Below, in pieces: positions 1-7,807 of a stretch of 27,723 bases of DNA. The notes below the pieces were generated by a model. It did not search any database. It had not been told where the DNA came from and saw nothing but the letters and a program-made list of their open reading frames with translations. Position 1 is the first letter of the stretch. Every line of letters begins with the position of its first letter. The stretch is from the NCBI GenBank assembly GCA_964433065.1, contig CAYSPZ010000016.1:1-27723 (forward strand), in the 5' to 3' direction. The position numbers and the translations under genes are program-made. This stretch comes from RGIG3009 sp964433065 (GTDB lineage: Bacteria > Bacillota > Clostridia > Oscillospirales > Acutalibacteraceae).

Positions 1-860
1 ATGCACACGTAGGTCAGCGGGAAGAACCCGTTTTTGCGCTCAAATCCGCTGAAATCGGGATCCACAAAAGTACGGGTGATCTCACGCGCACGGTCGGGAC
101 GGAAGTTAAAGAACACCACGCTGTCCCCCGCTTTGATGTTCCCGCCGTCACAGCACACGGCGGGAACCACGAACTCGTCGGTCACACCGTCGTCGTACGA
201 CTGTTGCATCAGCGCAACGGGATCGGTGTTCTGCACACCTTCACCGTACACCATCGCCGCATACGCTTTTTCCACGCGTTCCCAACGATTGTCACGATCC
301 ATCGCATAGTAACGACCCATCACGGTCGCGATCTTGCCGCAACCGACTTCGTCGAGTTTCGCCTGCAACGTTTCCACAAACCCTTTACCGGAAGTGGGCG
401 GTACGTCACGGCCGTCCATCAGGCAGTGAACGAACACGTTGGTCACACCGCTCGCTTTCGCGAGATCGATCAGACCGAACAGATGGGTCAGGTGACTGTG
501 CACACCGCCGTCGGACAACAACCCGATGAGGTGCAACGCTTTGTCGCCTTTGGCATTTTCCATCGCGGCACACAACGCGTCGTTTTTGGCAAACTCGCCG
601 TCGGTGATGGCTTTGGTGATACGGGTCAGTTCTTGGTACACCACGCGCCCCGCGCCGATGTTGGTGTGACCCACTTCACTGTTCCCCATCTGTCCGTCGG
701 GCAGACCGACGTCCATTCCCGACGCACCGATCTTGGTACAGGGATATTCGTTGAACAAACGGGTAAGATTTTGGGTATTCGCGGCGGCGATCGCGTTGCC
801 GTTCACGTCGTCGTTGATACCGAACCCGTCCATAATGATCAAAACCAACGGTTGTTTCAT
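1..860 (-). CDS. gpmI: 2,3-bisphosphoglycerate-independent phosphoglycerate mutase (partial, C-terminus outside window)
   Basis: Glycolytic enzyme interconverting 3- and 2-phosphoglycerate in the cytosol; a metal-dependent alkaline-phosphatase-superfamily enzyme. About 286 N-terminal residues are visible of a family length near 510, so only the phosphatase half and most of the transferase domain are present. The metal-binding Asp lies in IIMDGFG (D11) and the phosphorylated serine in MGNSEVGH (S61); HCLMDGRDVPPTSG and FNFRPDRAREI are further family blocks. Two in-frame ATGs lie at 866 and 860; the AAGGAG site is 7 nt from the second and 1 nt from the first, so 860 is chosen. It follows tpiA by 66 nt with no terminator between them, completing a pgk-tpiA-gpmI lower-glycolysis operon; enolase may follow outside the window. 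Identity is certain. Confidence 0.96.
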   Translation of the reverse strand, partial: MKQPLVLIIMDGFGINDDVNGNAIAAANTQNLTRLFNEYPCTKIGASGMDVGLPDGQMGNSEVGHTNIGAGRVVYQELTRITKAITDGEFAKNDALCAAMENAKGDKALHLIGLLSDGGVHSHLTHLFGLIDLAKASGVTNVFVHCLMDGRDVPPTSGKGFVETLQAKLDEVGCGKIATVMGRYYAMDRDNRWERVEKAYAAMVYGEGVQNTDPVALMQQSYDDGVTDEFVVPAVCCDGGNIKAGDSVVFFNFRPDRAREITRTFVDPDFSGFERKNGFFPLTYVC

Positions 861-926
861 ATTCATACTCCTTTTCCGACAAACAGCGCAAGGCGAGAGC
901 CTTGCGCCGTTTTGATTTTGGAATGA

Positions 927-1679
927 TTATTTCGCCGCCGCAACGATGGTGGCAAAATCCTGCGGTTTCAAAGACGCGCCGCCGATCAAGCCGCCGTCCA
1001 CGTCGGGTTGATCCAACAGTTCCGCCGCGTTCGCCGCGTTCATCGAACCACCGTATTGAATGGTCAGTGCCGTCGCGGCTTCGATGTCGTACAGATCCGC
1101 AACCGTGTTACGGATAAGTGCGCACACTTCGTTGGCTTGTTGCGCGGTCGCGGTCTTGCCGGTACCGATCGCCCAAACGGGTTCGTACGCAATGATCACG
1201 CGGGACAGTTCCGCTTCGGAAACGCCGCCGAGCGCAATTCTCGTTTGCATCGCAACCACTTCACCGGTCACACCCTGTTCGCGTTGCTCTAAATATTCAC
1301 CCACGCAGAGGATAACGGTCAAGCCCGCATCCAACGCGGCGCGCATCCGTTTTTGAACGGTCACGTCGGTATCACCGAAATAGGTACGACGTTCGCTGTG
1401 ACCCAAGATCACGTAACCCACGTTCATCGCTTTGAGCATCTCGGCAGAAATCTCGCCCGTGTAGGCACCGCTTTTTTCCCAGTGACAGTTCTGCGCCGCC
1501 ACACCGATGTTACTACCCTTGACTGCTTCGAGTGCCGCCGGCAGATCCACGAACGGAACACCGACCACCACGTCACAGGTCGCGTCCGCGACCAACGGTT
1601 TGATCGCTTCGATCAGTTCGGTCGCTTCGGCGGGGGTCTTGTTCATTTTCCAGTTACCCGCAATTACGTATTTACCCAT
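927..1679 (-). CDS. tpiA: Triosephosphate isomerase
   Basis: Interconverts dihydroxyacetone phosphate and glyceraldehyde 3-phosphate; cytosolic TIM-barrel dimer of glycolysis. The 250 aa length is normal. Catalytic residues are all visible: K11 in GNWKMN, H94 in GHSERR, and E166 in AYEPVWAIGTG, followed by the phosphate-gripping loop and the late GGS motif (YGGSMN). The start has a GGAG site 10 nt upstream that overlaps the end of pgk: the pgk stop codon is 14 nt from this ATG, so the two are probably translationally coupled. It is transcribed from the promoter ahead of pgk. Nothing unusual is seen. Confidence 0.98.
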   Translation of the reverse strand: MGKYVIAGNWKMNKTPAEATELIEAIKPLVADATCDVVVGVPFVDLPAALEAVKGSNIGVAAQNCHWEKSGAYTGEISAEMLKAMNVGYVILGHSERRTYFGDTDVTVQKRMRAALDAGLTVILCVGEYLEQREQGVTGEVVAMQTRIALGGVSEAELSRVIIAYEPVWAIGTGKTATAQQANEVCALIRNTVADLYDIEAATALTIQYGGSMNAANAAELLDQPDVDGGLIGGASLKPQDFATIVAAAK

Positions 1680-1693
1680 AGCGTTTATTCTCC

Positions 1694-2905
1694 TTATTTG
1701 TCACTCATTGCCACGATACCGGGCAGTTCTTTACCTTCGAGGAATTCGAGCGAAGCGCCGCCGCCGGTGGAGATGTGACTCATCTTGTCACCGAAACCGA
1801 GGGTGTTGACCGCCGCCGCCGAGTCGCCGCCGCCGATGATGGTGGTAGCATCGGTTTCCGCCAAGGCTTTCGCAACCGCGATGGTACCTTCCGCGAGGAT
1901 CGGGTTTTCAAACACGCCCATCGGGCCGTTCCACACGACCGTTTTAGCGTTTTTCACTTCGTCAGCATACAGAGCCGCAGTCGCAGGACCGATATCAAGA
2001 CTCATCTTGTCTGCGGGGATCGCATCCGCCGCAACTACTTCCACGTCAATGGGCGCGTCGATCGGGTTCGGGAAATCCGCCGCGATCTTGCAGTCAACGG
2101 GGAGAAGCAGTTTCACGCCTTTTGCTTCGGCGCGTGCGAGCATCTCACGACAGTAATCGATTTTGGTCTCGTCCAGCAACGAGGTGCCGACGCTGTAACC
2201 CTTAGCCGCGAGGAAGGTGTATGCCATACCGCCGCCGATGATGAGGGTATCGGCTTTGTTGAGCAGGTTTTCAATAACGTTGAGTTTGTCCGCCACTTTG
2301 GCGCCGCCGAGAATGGTAACGAACGGACGAACGGGATCGTTGACCGCGTTGCCGAGGAACTTGATCTCTTTCGCCATCAGGTAACCGTTGGCAGATTCTT
2401 CCACAAAGGAAGCCACACCCACGGTGGAGCAGTGCGCACGGTGCGCCGCACCGAACGCGTCGTTGACGAACAGGTCGCACAAGGAAGCGAGTTCTTTGGA
2501 GAACGCTTCGCCGTTTTTGGTTTCTTCCGCGCGATAACGGGTGTTCTGCAGTAACACCACGTCGCCGTCGTTCATAGCGGCAACCGCAGCACGGGCATTG
2601 TCACCCACAACGGTATCATCCGCCGCAAACACAACGGGTTTACCGAGTTTTTCCGCCAAACGCACCGCAACGGGAGCGAGGGAGAATTCGGGTTTCGCTT
2701 CGCCCTTCGGTTTACCGAGGTGGGAGCAAAGAATGACTTTGGCACCGTTATCGATCAGGTATTGGATGGTCGGCAACGCGGCAACGATACGGTTTTCATC
2801 GGTGATGACACCGTTTTTCAGCGGCACGTTGAAGTCGCAACGTACCAATACGCGCTTACCGGCAACTTTCAGGTCTTCTACGGTTTTTTTGTTCAGGATA
2901 TCCAT
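1694..2905 (-). CDS. pgk: Phosphoglycerate kinase
   Basis: Transfers phosphate from 1,3-bisphosphoglycerate to ADP, the first ATP-yielding step of glycolysis; cytosolic monomer. The 403 aa length fits the family. The N-terminal substrate domain shows RVLVRCDFNVPL, the SHLGKPKGE basic patch and the mid-domain ILGGAKV block; the C-terminal nucleotide domain shows NGPMGVFE and the GGGDSAAA and STGGGASLEFLEGK loops. An AAAGGTG-type site lies about 10 nt upstream of the ATG. It is first in the operon with tpiA and gpmI and has a strong promoter about 55 bp upstream. gapA, which often heads this operon in Firmicutes, is not adjacent: the next gene upstream is an unrelated ABC transporter ATPase behind a terminator. 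Confidence 0.98.
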   Translation of the reverse strand: MDILNKKTVEDLKVAGKRVLVRCDFNVPLKNGVITDENRIVAALPTIQYLIDNGAKVILCSHLGKPKGEAKPEFSLAPVAVRLAEKLGKPVVFAADDTVVGDNARAAVAAMNDGDVVLLQNTRYRAEETKNGEAFSKELASLCDLFVNDAFGAAHRAHCSTVGVASFVEESANGYLMAKEIKFLGNAVNDPVRPFVTILGGAKVADKLNVIENLLNKADTLIIGGGMAYTFLAAKGYSVGTSLLDETKIDYCREMLARAEAKGVKLLLPVDCKIAADFPNPIDAPIDVEVVAADAIPADKMSLDIGPATAALYADEVKNAKTVVWNGPMGVFENPILAEGTIAVAKALAETDATTIIGGGDSAAAVNTLGFGDKMSHISTGGGASLEFLEGKELPGIVAMSDK

Positions 2906-2959
2906 TTGAAAAACACCTTTCCTTCCTTACTGTTGAAATCCAAATTTTTACACGATATC

Positions 2960-2988
2960 ATTTTATAATGTTTTGCGCACAAATGCAA
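2960..2988 (-). promoter_or_regulatory. Sigma-A-type promoter of pgk-tpiA-gpmI
   Basis: On the minus strand, -35 TTGCAT (2983-2988) and -10 TAAAAT (2960-2965) are separated by exactly 17 bp. The leader to the pgk ATG is about 45-50 nt and contains no strong fold that I can see. The rest of the 2906-3063 interval holds no gene. Confidence 0.65.
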
Positions 2989-3063
2989 GAGAAATACGCG
3001 ATTTTTCTTGTTTTGAGAATGAAGAATTTCCGCCCCGTTCGGTTTATAAAAATGTGATAAATA

Positions 3064-3097
3064 TACAAAAAAGCAGGGACAACTCTGTCCCTGCTTT
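3064..3097 (-). terminator. Rho-independent terminator of the amino-acid ABC operon
   Basis: Perfect 10-bp inverted repeat AGCAGGGACA / TGTCCCTGCT (3072-3081, 3086-3095) with a 4-nt loop and two extra A-T pairs. Read on the minus strand the stem ends in a run of six T. It starts 3 nt after the ATPase stop codon. Confidence 0.88.
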
Positions 3098-3100
3098 CTC

Positions 3101-3838
3101 TTACACCACTTTCGCGAGAAATTCTTTCAGACGCGGATTTTTGGGATTGGCAAAAAACTCGTCGGGGGTGGCTTTTTCCAGAATAACACCGTCGTCGATG
3201 AACACCACTTCGGTACCCACCTCACGTGCAAACCCCATTTCGTGGGTGACCACCACCATCGTCATCCCTTCGTTGGCGAGTTCTTTCATAACCTCCAGCA
3301 CCTCGCCCACCATTTCGGGGTCGAGTGCGCTGGTCGGCTCGTCAAACAACATCACTTGCGGGTCCATACACAACGCACGAACGATCGCCACACGTTGTTT
3401 CTGTCCGCCCGACAACTGCGACGGATAGTCGTTCGCACGGTCGGCAAGACCGACACGGGCAAGCAGTTCCATCGCCTTTTTCTCAGCGTCCGCTTTGCTT
3501 TTACCGAGCAGTTTCATCGGCGCTAAGGTCATATTTTTTAAGATGGTCATGTGCGGAAACAGGTTGAATTGCTGGAACACCATTCCCATCTTCTGACGGT
3601 GACGGTCAACGTTCGCTTTGGGGTCGGTGATGTCCACCCCGTCAAACAAGATCTGTCCGTCGGTCGGTGTCTCAAGCAGGTTAAGACAACGCAAGAAGGT
3701 AGATTTTCCCGACCCCGACGGACCGATGACCACCATCACGTCACCGCGGCGAATATCCGCGTCAACGCCTTTGAGCACGTGCGTTTTACCAAAGGATTTT
3801 TGTAATCCTTTCACTTCGATCAAAACATCAGTGTTCAC
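3101..3838 (-). CDS. glnQ: Polar amino-acid ABC transporter ATPase (GlnQ/ArtP type)
   Basis: Cytosolic ATPase subunit that drives uptake through the adjacent permease. Its 245 aa show every ABC element: Walker A GPSGSGKST (residues 39-47), Q-loop FQQFNLF (about 88-94), signature LSGGQKQR (142-149), Walker B VMLFDEP with E167, D-loop SALDPE, and switch His in VVVTHEMGFA. The start is GTG at 3838, 10 nt after an AGGAGG site. It overlaps the permease stop by 11 nt (GTGAACACTGA), so translation is coupled. The GlnQ/HisP subfamily is clear from sequence and context; the substrate (Gln, Arg, His, Cys and others are possible) is not determinable, so the symbol is nominal. Confidence 0.93.
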   Translation of the reverse strand: MNTDVLIEVKGLQKSFGKTHVLKGVDADIRRGDVMVVIGPSGSGKSTFLRCLNLLETPTDGQILFDGVDITDPKANVDRHRQKMGMVFQQFNLFPHMTILKNMTLAPMKLLGKSKADAEKKAMELLARVGLADRANDYPSQLSGGQKQRVAIVRALCMDPQVMLFDEPTSALDPEMVGEVLEVMKELANEGMTMVVVTHEMGFAREVGTEVVFIDDGVILEKATPDEFFANPKNPRLKEFLAKVV

Positions 3839-4595
3839 TCTTACGTAACCTCCTCTCCAGCATACCGACCAACCGGGTCAATACCATAACCAAAATCAAA
3901 TACACGATGGCGACGGCAATCAACGGCATAAATGCCGAAAACGTTCTGCCGCGAATGATCTCCGCCGCTTTGGTGAGGTCCATAATACCCACGTAACCCG
4001 CAATCGACGTTTCTTTGATCAGCACGATGAATTCGTTACACAACGTCGGCAATACTACCTTGAACATCTGCGGTACGATGATGTACCACATCGTCTGTAT
4101 GTAGTTGAACCCGAGCGAACGTCCCGCTTCAAACTGCCCCTTGTCGATCGCCATAATACCGCTGCGGAAGATCTCCGCCACGTACGCACCCGAGTTGATC
4201 CCGAACGCGATGACCGCAACGGTGATGCTGTTCTCGATCGAAACCAGCACCACGAAATACATGATCATCAACTGTACCACCATCGGGGTACCGCGAATGA
4301 CCGTCAGGTAAATATTGCAGATCGTGTTAAAAAATTTGAGCAGGAAATACCCGAACCCGCCGCGTCGTTTCATCGTTTCGGCATTTTTGTCGTAGGTCGA
4401 CCGTACGGTGGCGATGACCACGCCAAGTACGATACCGATGAGCAACGCGAACAGAGTGATGATCATAGTATTTCGCAAACCCTTGACCAGCATCATCCAA
4501 CGGTCGCCCTTAATAAAGTTGATATAAAACTCTTGCGAAAAATCCGCCGCCCACAACTGAACGTCGTTCCACAGAGCCGCAAACCACTTGTCCAT
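3828..4595 (-). CDS. Polar amino-acid ABC transporter permease (HisM/GlnP type)
   Basis: Inner-membrane channel subunit of the importer, 255 aa. After an amphipathic N-terminus (about 30 residues) it has roughly five membrane segments, beginning with GLRNTMIITLFALLIGIVLG. The cytoplasmic EAA-loop contacting the ATPase is visible as EAGRSLGFNYIQTMWYI followed by VPQ, and TSIAGYVGI-type family sequence lies after it. Start: ATG with an AAAGGAAA site 6-8 nt upstream. It sits 62 nt downstream of the binding-protein gene behind a stable hairpin, and overlaps the ATPase gene. Substrate cannot be read from sequence. Confidence 0.93.
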   Translation of the reverse strand: MDKWFAALWNDVQLWAADFSQEFYINFIKGDRWMMLVKGLRNTMIITLFALLIGIVLGVVIATVRSTYDKNAETMKRRGGFGYFLLKFFNTICNIYLTVIRGTPMVVQLMIMYFVVLVSIENSITVAVIAFGINSGAYVAEIFRSGIMAIDKGQFEAGRSLGFNYIQTMWYIIVPQMFKVVLPTLCNEFIVLIKETSIAGYVGIMDLTKAAEIIRGRTFSAFMPLIAVAIVYLILVMVLTRLVGMLERRLRKSEH

Positions 4596-4617
4596 AAAGA
4601 TTTCCTTTCAGCCGAAA

Positions 4618-4642
4618 ACGGGCGGGGTGTTCCCCCGCCCGT
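4618..4642 (-). terminator. Intercistronic GC-rich hairpin between binding protein and permease (partial terminator or RNA stabiliser)
   Basis: Perfect 10-bp arms ACGGGCGGGG / CCCCGCCCGT (4618-4627, 4633-4642) with a 5-nt loop. On the minus strand the stem is followed by TTTTC only, a short U tract. In many binding-protein-dependent operons such a hairpin raises binding-protein mRNA over permease mRNA; that role is inferred here. Confidence 0.6.
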
Positions 4643-4657
4643 AGACAGTGTTTAAAC

Positions 4658-5470
4658 TTAGTCGGTAATATAGGTGTCGACGATCTCCTGAATCTTGCCG
4701 TTGTCGGTAAGTTTTTTGAGCGCCGCGTTCACTTTTTCGAGCAACTCGGTGTTCTCTTTCTTCACCGCGATCGCGTATTCTTCGTCCGCATACGCGCCGT
4801 CCAGAATTTTCAGACCCTCGTTTTGTTTAACAAACTCTTTCGCGGGTTCGTTATCGATGATGACCGCGTTGACTTTGCCGGTAAGCAACCCTTGCACCGC
4901 GTCGGGACCGGTCTTGTACGCGATAACGTTATCTTCGCCGAAGCCCCAGTTTTCCGGATCATCGGAAGCGTAGATGTGACCGGTAGTGTCTTGTTGTACA
5001 CCGATCTTCACACCTTCCACCACACCGTTCGGGTTACCTTCATCGTCGTAACCGGTGTAGAAATCTTCAAACGAAGCGACGGTGCTGTCCTCTTTCACGA
5101 TAACGACCTGTTTTGCTTTCGCGTAGGTATTGGAGAAGTTGACCTGTTGCAAACGCTCTTCTTTCACGGTCATACCCGCCATACCGATGTCGTACATGCC
5201 CGACTCAACACCGCCGAGGATCGCGCCGAAGTCCACGTCTTTGATCTCGAGTTCCATACCGAGTTCCGCCGCGATGAGTTCCGCGATCTCGATATCGATA
5301 CCCGCATACTCGCCGTTGTCGTCCACAAATTCATAGGGAGGGAACGCGGCGTTGGTCGCCATCACCAATTTTTTGACCTCGTCGTCTTTCTTCTCACCGC
5401 AACCGGTAACGCAGAGACCCATGGTCACGAGCAATGCCGCAACCGCCAAGATGCTTAAAAACTTTTTCAT
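4658..5470 (-). CDS. Amino-acid ABC transporter substrate-binding lipoprotein
   Basis: Extracytoplasmic solute receptor (SBP family 3, PF00497 type), 270 aa. A type II signal peptide is plain: MKKF, a hydrophobic core, and lipobox VTGC with the lipidated cysteine at residue 24, so the protein is tethered to the outer face of the membrane as expected in a Gram-positive. The mature part opens with LVMATNAAFPPYEFVDDNGEYAGIDIEIA, split: LVMATNAAFPPYEF then GIDIEIA, the family's first ligand-contact block; DFGAILGGVESGMYDIGMAG and VNFSNTYAKA follow. AGGAGG lies 7 nt upstream of the ATG. First gene of the importer operon, expected to be the most abundant product. Ligand not determinable. Confidence 0.94.
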   Translation of the reverse strand: MKKFLSILAVAALLVTMGLCVTGCGEKKDDEVKKLVMATNAAFPPYEFVDDNGEYAGIDIEIAELIAAELGMELEIKDVDFGAILGGVESGMYDIGMAGMTVKEERLQQVNFSNTYAKAKQVVIVKEDSTVASFEDFYTGYDDEGNPNGVVEGVKIGVQQDTTGHIYASDDPENWGFGEDNVIAYKTGPDAVQGLLTGKVNAVIIDNEPAKEFVKQNEGLKILDGAYADEEYAIAVKKENTELLEKVNAALKKLTDNGKIQEIVDTYITD

Positions 5471-5514
5471 AAATATGCCTCCTAAAAACTTTCATTTTAT
5501 TATGCGTTTTGATT

Positions 5515-5529
5515 GCCGCTCTCAGCGGC
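5515..5529 (-). promoter_or_regulatory. Small hairpin in the 5' leader of the ABC operon
   Basis: GCCGCT (5515-5520) and AGCGGC (5524-5529) form a 6-bp stem with a 3-nt loop in the transcribed leader, about 10 nt after the predicted transcription start. It could be an operator half-site pair or an mRNA 5' stabiliser; nothing decides between them. Confidence 0.35.
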
Positions 5530-5537
5530 GTGTTCTT

Positions 5538-5566
5538 ACCATACCACACGATGAATAAAAATGCAA
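5538..5566 (-). promoter_or_regulatory. Promoter of the amino-acid ABC operon
   Basis: Minus strand -35 TTGCAT (5561-5566), 17-bp spacer, -10 TATGGT (5538-5543). The -35 hexamer and spacer equal those of the pgk promoter. A strongly AT-rich inverted repeat directly upstream (5570-5593) could act as an UP element. Confidence 0.55.
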
Positions 5567-5569
5567 GTG

Positions 5570-5593
5570 TTTTTTGAAAATTTTTTCAAAAAA
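5570..5593. repeat. AT-only inverted repeat upstream of the ABC-operon promoter
   Basis: Arms TTTTTTGAAAA (5570-5580) and TTTTCAAAAAA (5583-5593) with a 2-nt centre. It lies between the uvrC stop and the -35 of the ABC operon. The A/T stem is too weak to be a convincing terminator for uvrC, although no better terminator is visible downstream of uvrC. Confidence 0.5.
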
Positions 5594-5651
5594 GTTTTAA
5601 AAGACGGTTTTCGCACAAGATATTTTACATTTTTATTCATTTTTATGAATA

Positions 5652-7493
5652 TTATTCATTCTCGCTGTGAAAATATTCATACACCGACAACGCGGCGGGA
5701 CGGGTCATACCTTTGACCTGCGTCAGTTGATCCACGTCGGCATTTTTGATCGCGGTCAGCGAACCGAAGTGGCGAAGCAATGCCGCCGCGCGGGTCTTGC
5801 CTACCCCCGCGATACCGACCAGCGCGGTATCGGTGGTACGCTTTTTCCGTTTTTGGCGGTGGAACCCGATCGCGTAACGGTGTACCTCTTCCTGAATGGC
5901 GGAAACCAACGTGAATGCCGCGCGGTGTGCGCCGAGCGACAACTCGCCCCCGTCGTCGGTGACCGCGCGGGTGCGGTGGTGGTTGTCTTTTACCAAGCCG
6001 AACAACGGAATACCATATCCCTCAACCAGCGGCTTGACCGCCTGCACCTGCGCTTTGCCGCCGTCCAGCAAGATCAGATCGGGCAACTTCCCGAACCCGT
6101 CCTGTTCCTCTTTGTGTTGTTCGTATTCGTTCAAGCGGCGGATCAGCACCTCGCGTAACGCGGCGGGATCGTCACCGCCGCGCGCCGACCGAATGGTGAA
6201 ACGGCGATACTGCGAACGGTCGGGTTTTCCGTTACGGAACAGCACCATTCCCGCCACCGCGTCTTCCCCTGCGGTGTGGGAAATATCGTAACTTTCAATG
6301 CGCACGGGTGTTTCGGATAACCCAAGCAGTTGTTGCAGTTGCGACAGTCCCGCCACTTCCCGTCCGCCCGTCTGCAACTTTTGCGCGACGCGTTCGGCGG
6401 CATTTTCGGCGCACATTTTAAGCAGTGCGGCTTGTTCGCCTTTTTGCGGTAACACGAATTTGACCTCGTACCGTTTGCCGTTATCCGCCGCTTTTTGGGT
6501 CAACCATTCTTCCAACAGTTCACGGTCGTCGGTCTCCCCATCCACCAAGATACGCGGCGGCACCGTTTCGCGCATCGCGTAATAACGGCGCAAAAATTCG
6601 CCGCGAACCGCGCTTTCCGCTTCGGCGGCATCCACGAAAAAGTGTTCACGGTCGGCAAGCGCACCGCCGACAAACCGAAACACCTCGAAACACGCCACGT
6701 CCTGCGCTTTCGCAAACGCGATGATATCCTGATGCGGAACGCGGGATTGTACCACCTTCTGTCGATCGTTCATCCGCCCGACCGCGCGGATGCGGTCACG
6801 CAACCGCGCGGCGGTCTCAAAATCCAGATCCTCGGCGGCTTGTTGCATCCGTTTTTGAAGGGACGCGACCAGTTTCGCACTCCCGTCGGTCAGATACTGT
6901 ATCGCTTGTTCCACCCGCTCGGCATAGTCGCCTTCGCTCACCTTGCCGCTGCACGGGGCACAACACTGACCGATGTGATAGTTTAAACACGGACGCTCAC
7001 ACGGTTTGCGGAATCCAAGCGGTTTGCGGCAAGTGGACAGCCCGAACAACTTGTTCACCTCATCCACCGCCTGCTTGACCGCGTACGAACTCATATACGG
7101 TCCGATATACCGTGCGCCGTCCTGTGCCTGTTGCAGAGCGGCGGTGACGCGGGAGTAGGGCGGGTCGGATACGCGGATATAACTGTATCCCTTGTCGTCT
7201 TTCAACAGGATATTATATTTCGGCGCATACTGTTTTATGAGTGAACATTCCAGTACCAACGCTTCAAATTCACTGCCCGCGACAATATAGTCGAACGATT
7301 CGACCTGCGCGACCATTCGCCGCACCTTTTCGGTGTGATTTGTGTCCGATCCGAAATACTGACTGACGCGATTTTTCAGCGCTTTGGCTTTACCGACGTA
7401 AATGATATTTCCTTTTTGATCCTTCATCAGGTATACACCCGGTTGAAGCGGCAATGCCATTGCGGTCTTGCGCAACCGTTCGATACGCTCCAT
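5652..7493 (-). CDS. uvrC: UvrABC excinuclease subunit C
   Basis: Makes both incisions flanking a lesion in nucleotide excision repair after UvrA2B hands over the DNA. At 613 aa it is full length. N-terminal GIY-YIG nuclease (residues 15-90: GVYLMKD, IYVGKAKALKNRV); cysteine cluster C155, C165, C169, C177, C178, C181, the region reported to hold an Fe-S cluster in UvrC; UVR/UvrB-binding helix pair about 205-240 (DFETAARLRDRI); RNase-H-like 5' nuclease with D403 (SYDISH), D477 (LLDGGK) and H538 (EEVHRYA); tandem helix-hairpin-helix at 557-607 (GIAGVGKTRAA, VKGMTRPAA). AAAGGAGGTG precedes the ATG by 7 nt. A strong terminator-like hairpin ends only about 15 nt before that ribosome site, leaving no room for a promoter between them. 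Confidence 0.97.
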   Translation of the reverse strand: MERIERLRKTAMALPLQPGVYLMKDQKGNIIYVGKAKALKNRVSQYFGSDTNHTEKVRRMVAQVESFDYIVAGSEFEALVLECSLIKQYAPKYNILLKDDKGYSYIRVSDPPYSRVTAALQQAQDGARYIGPYMSSYAVKQAVDEVNKLFGLSTCRKPLGFRKPCERPCLNYHIGQCCAPCSGKVSEGDYAERVEQAIQYLTDGSAKLVASLQKRMQQAAEDLDFETAARLRDRIRAVGRMNDRQKVVQSRVPHQDIIAFAKAQDVACFEVFRFVGGALADREHFFVDAAEAESAVRGEFLRRYYAMRETVPPRILVDGETDDRELLEEWLTQKAADNGKRYEVKFVLPQKGEQAALLKMCAENAAERVAQKLQTGGREVAGLSQLQQLLGLSETPVRIESYDISHTAGEDAVAGMVLFRNGKPDRSQYRRFTIRSARGGDDPAALREVLIRRLNEYEQHKEEQDGFGKLPDLILLDGGKAQVQAVKPLVEGYGIPLFGLVKDNHHRTRAVTDDGGELSLGAHRAAFTLVSAIQEEVHRYAIGFHRQKRKKRTTDTALVGIAGVGKTRAAALLRHFGSLTAIKNADVDQLTQVKGMTRPAALSVYEYFHSENE

Positions 7494-7515
7494 ACTCCCT
7501 CACCTCCTTTGAAAA

Positions 7516-7555
7516 GCAAAAAACCCGTCGGTGAGGCACCCCCGTAAGGTGCCTC
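7516..7555 (-). terminator. Terminator-like hairpin immediately upstream of uvrC
   Basis: Perfect 8-bp stem GAGGCACC / GGTGCCTC (7533-7540, 7548-7555) with a 7-nt loop; on the minus strand it is followed by CCGACGGG and a run of six T (7518-7523). It would stop minus-strand transcription coming from the rpmA side just before the uvrC ribosome binding site, so it is either an attenuator for uvrC or the left edge of an inserted element. Confidence 0.7.
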
Positions 7556-7556
7556 A

Positions 7557-7769
7557 GTTATATTCGCAGTTATATGATGCTACGCATCGTGATATTGTCC
7601 TTTGGACAGTTCCATGGGCGAATATAATATAACGAAAGCCGTATGGCTTTCATATAACTTGACCATAGGTCAAATATAACTGCAAACGGTAGTTTGCAAT
7701 ATAACTTTAATTTGCCGAAAAACAACGTTTTGCCTTTCGGCAAGTAATATATTTTTTAAAGTATATAAC
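7557..7769. repeat. Array of short hairpins with ATATAAC linkers
   Basis: ATATAAC occurs at 7627, 7652, 7674, 7699 and 7763 (first base), and its inverse GTTATAT at 7557 and 7569. Between copies lie palindromes of unrelated sequence: GATGC/GCATC (7576-7588), TGTCC/GGACA (7596-7608), GAAAGCC/GGCTTTC (7634-7651), TTGACC/GGTCAA (7659-7673), TGCAAAC/GTTTGCA (7681-7698), TTGCCGAAA/TTTCGGCAA (7712-7743). The first two are enclosed by a 10-bp stem TTATATTCGC / GCGAATATAA (7558-7567, 7618-7627), giving a branched fold; the last is enclosed by CTTTAA/TTAAAG (7705-7710, 7756-7761). Units in the middle repeat every 22-25 bp. Linker sequence is kept while stem sequence changes and stem pairing is kept. 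Confidence 0.8.
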
Positions 7770-7807
7770 CCACTATGACACTTTCAAATTTGCTTTATAG
7801 ACGAAGT

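Noticed and set aside
4823..5458. 211-codon plus-strand frame
   Set aside because: Antisense to the substrate-binding protein gene; no ribosome site and His/Val-rich shadow composition.
5570..5593. Terminator for uvrC
   Set aside because: The stem is almost purely A-T and lies about 60 nt past the stop, next to the ABC promoter; a promoter-associated AT-rich element fits at least as well.
7558..7627. tRNA-like cloverleaf
   Set aside because: There are only two internal arms, no T-arm GTTCGA-like sequence, no anticodon stem of the right geometry and no CCA end.
7557..7769. CRISPR array
   Set aside because: The repeated unit is only 7 bp, the intervals are themselves palindromes of 13-32 bp, and no cas genes are present.
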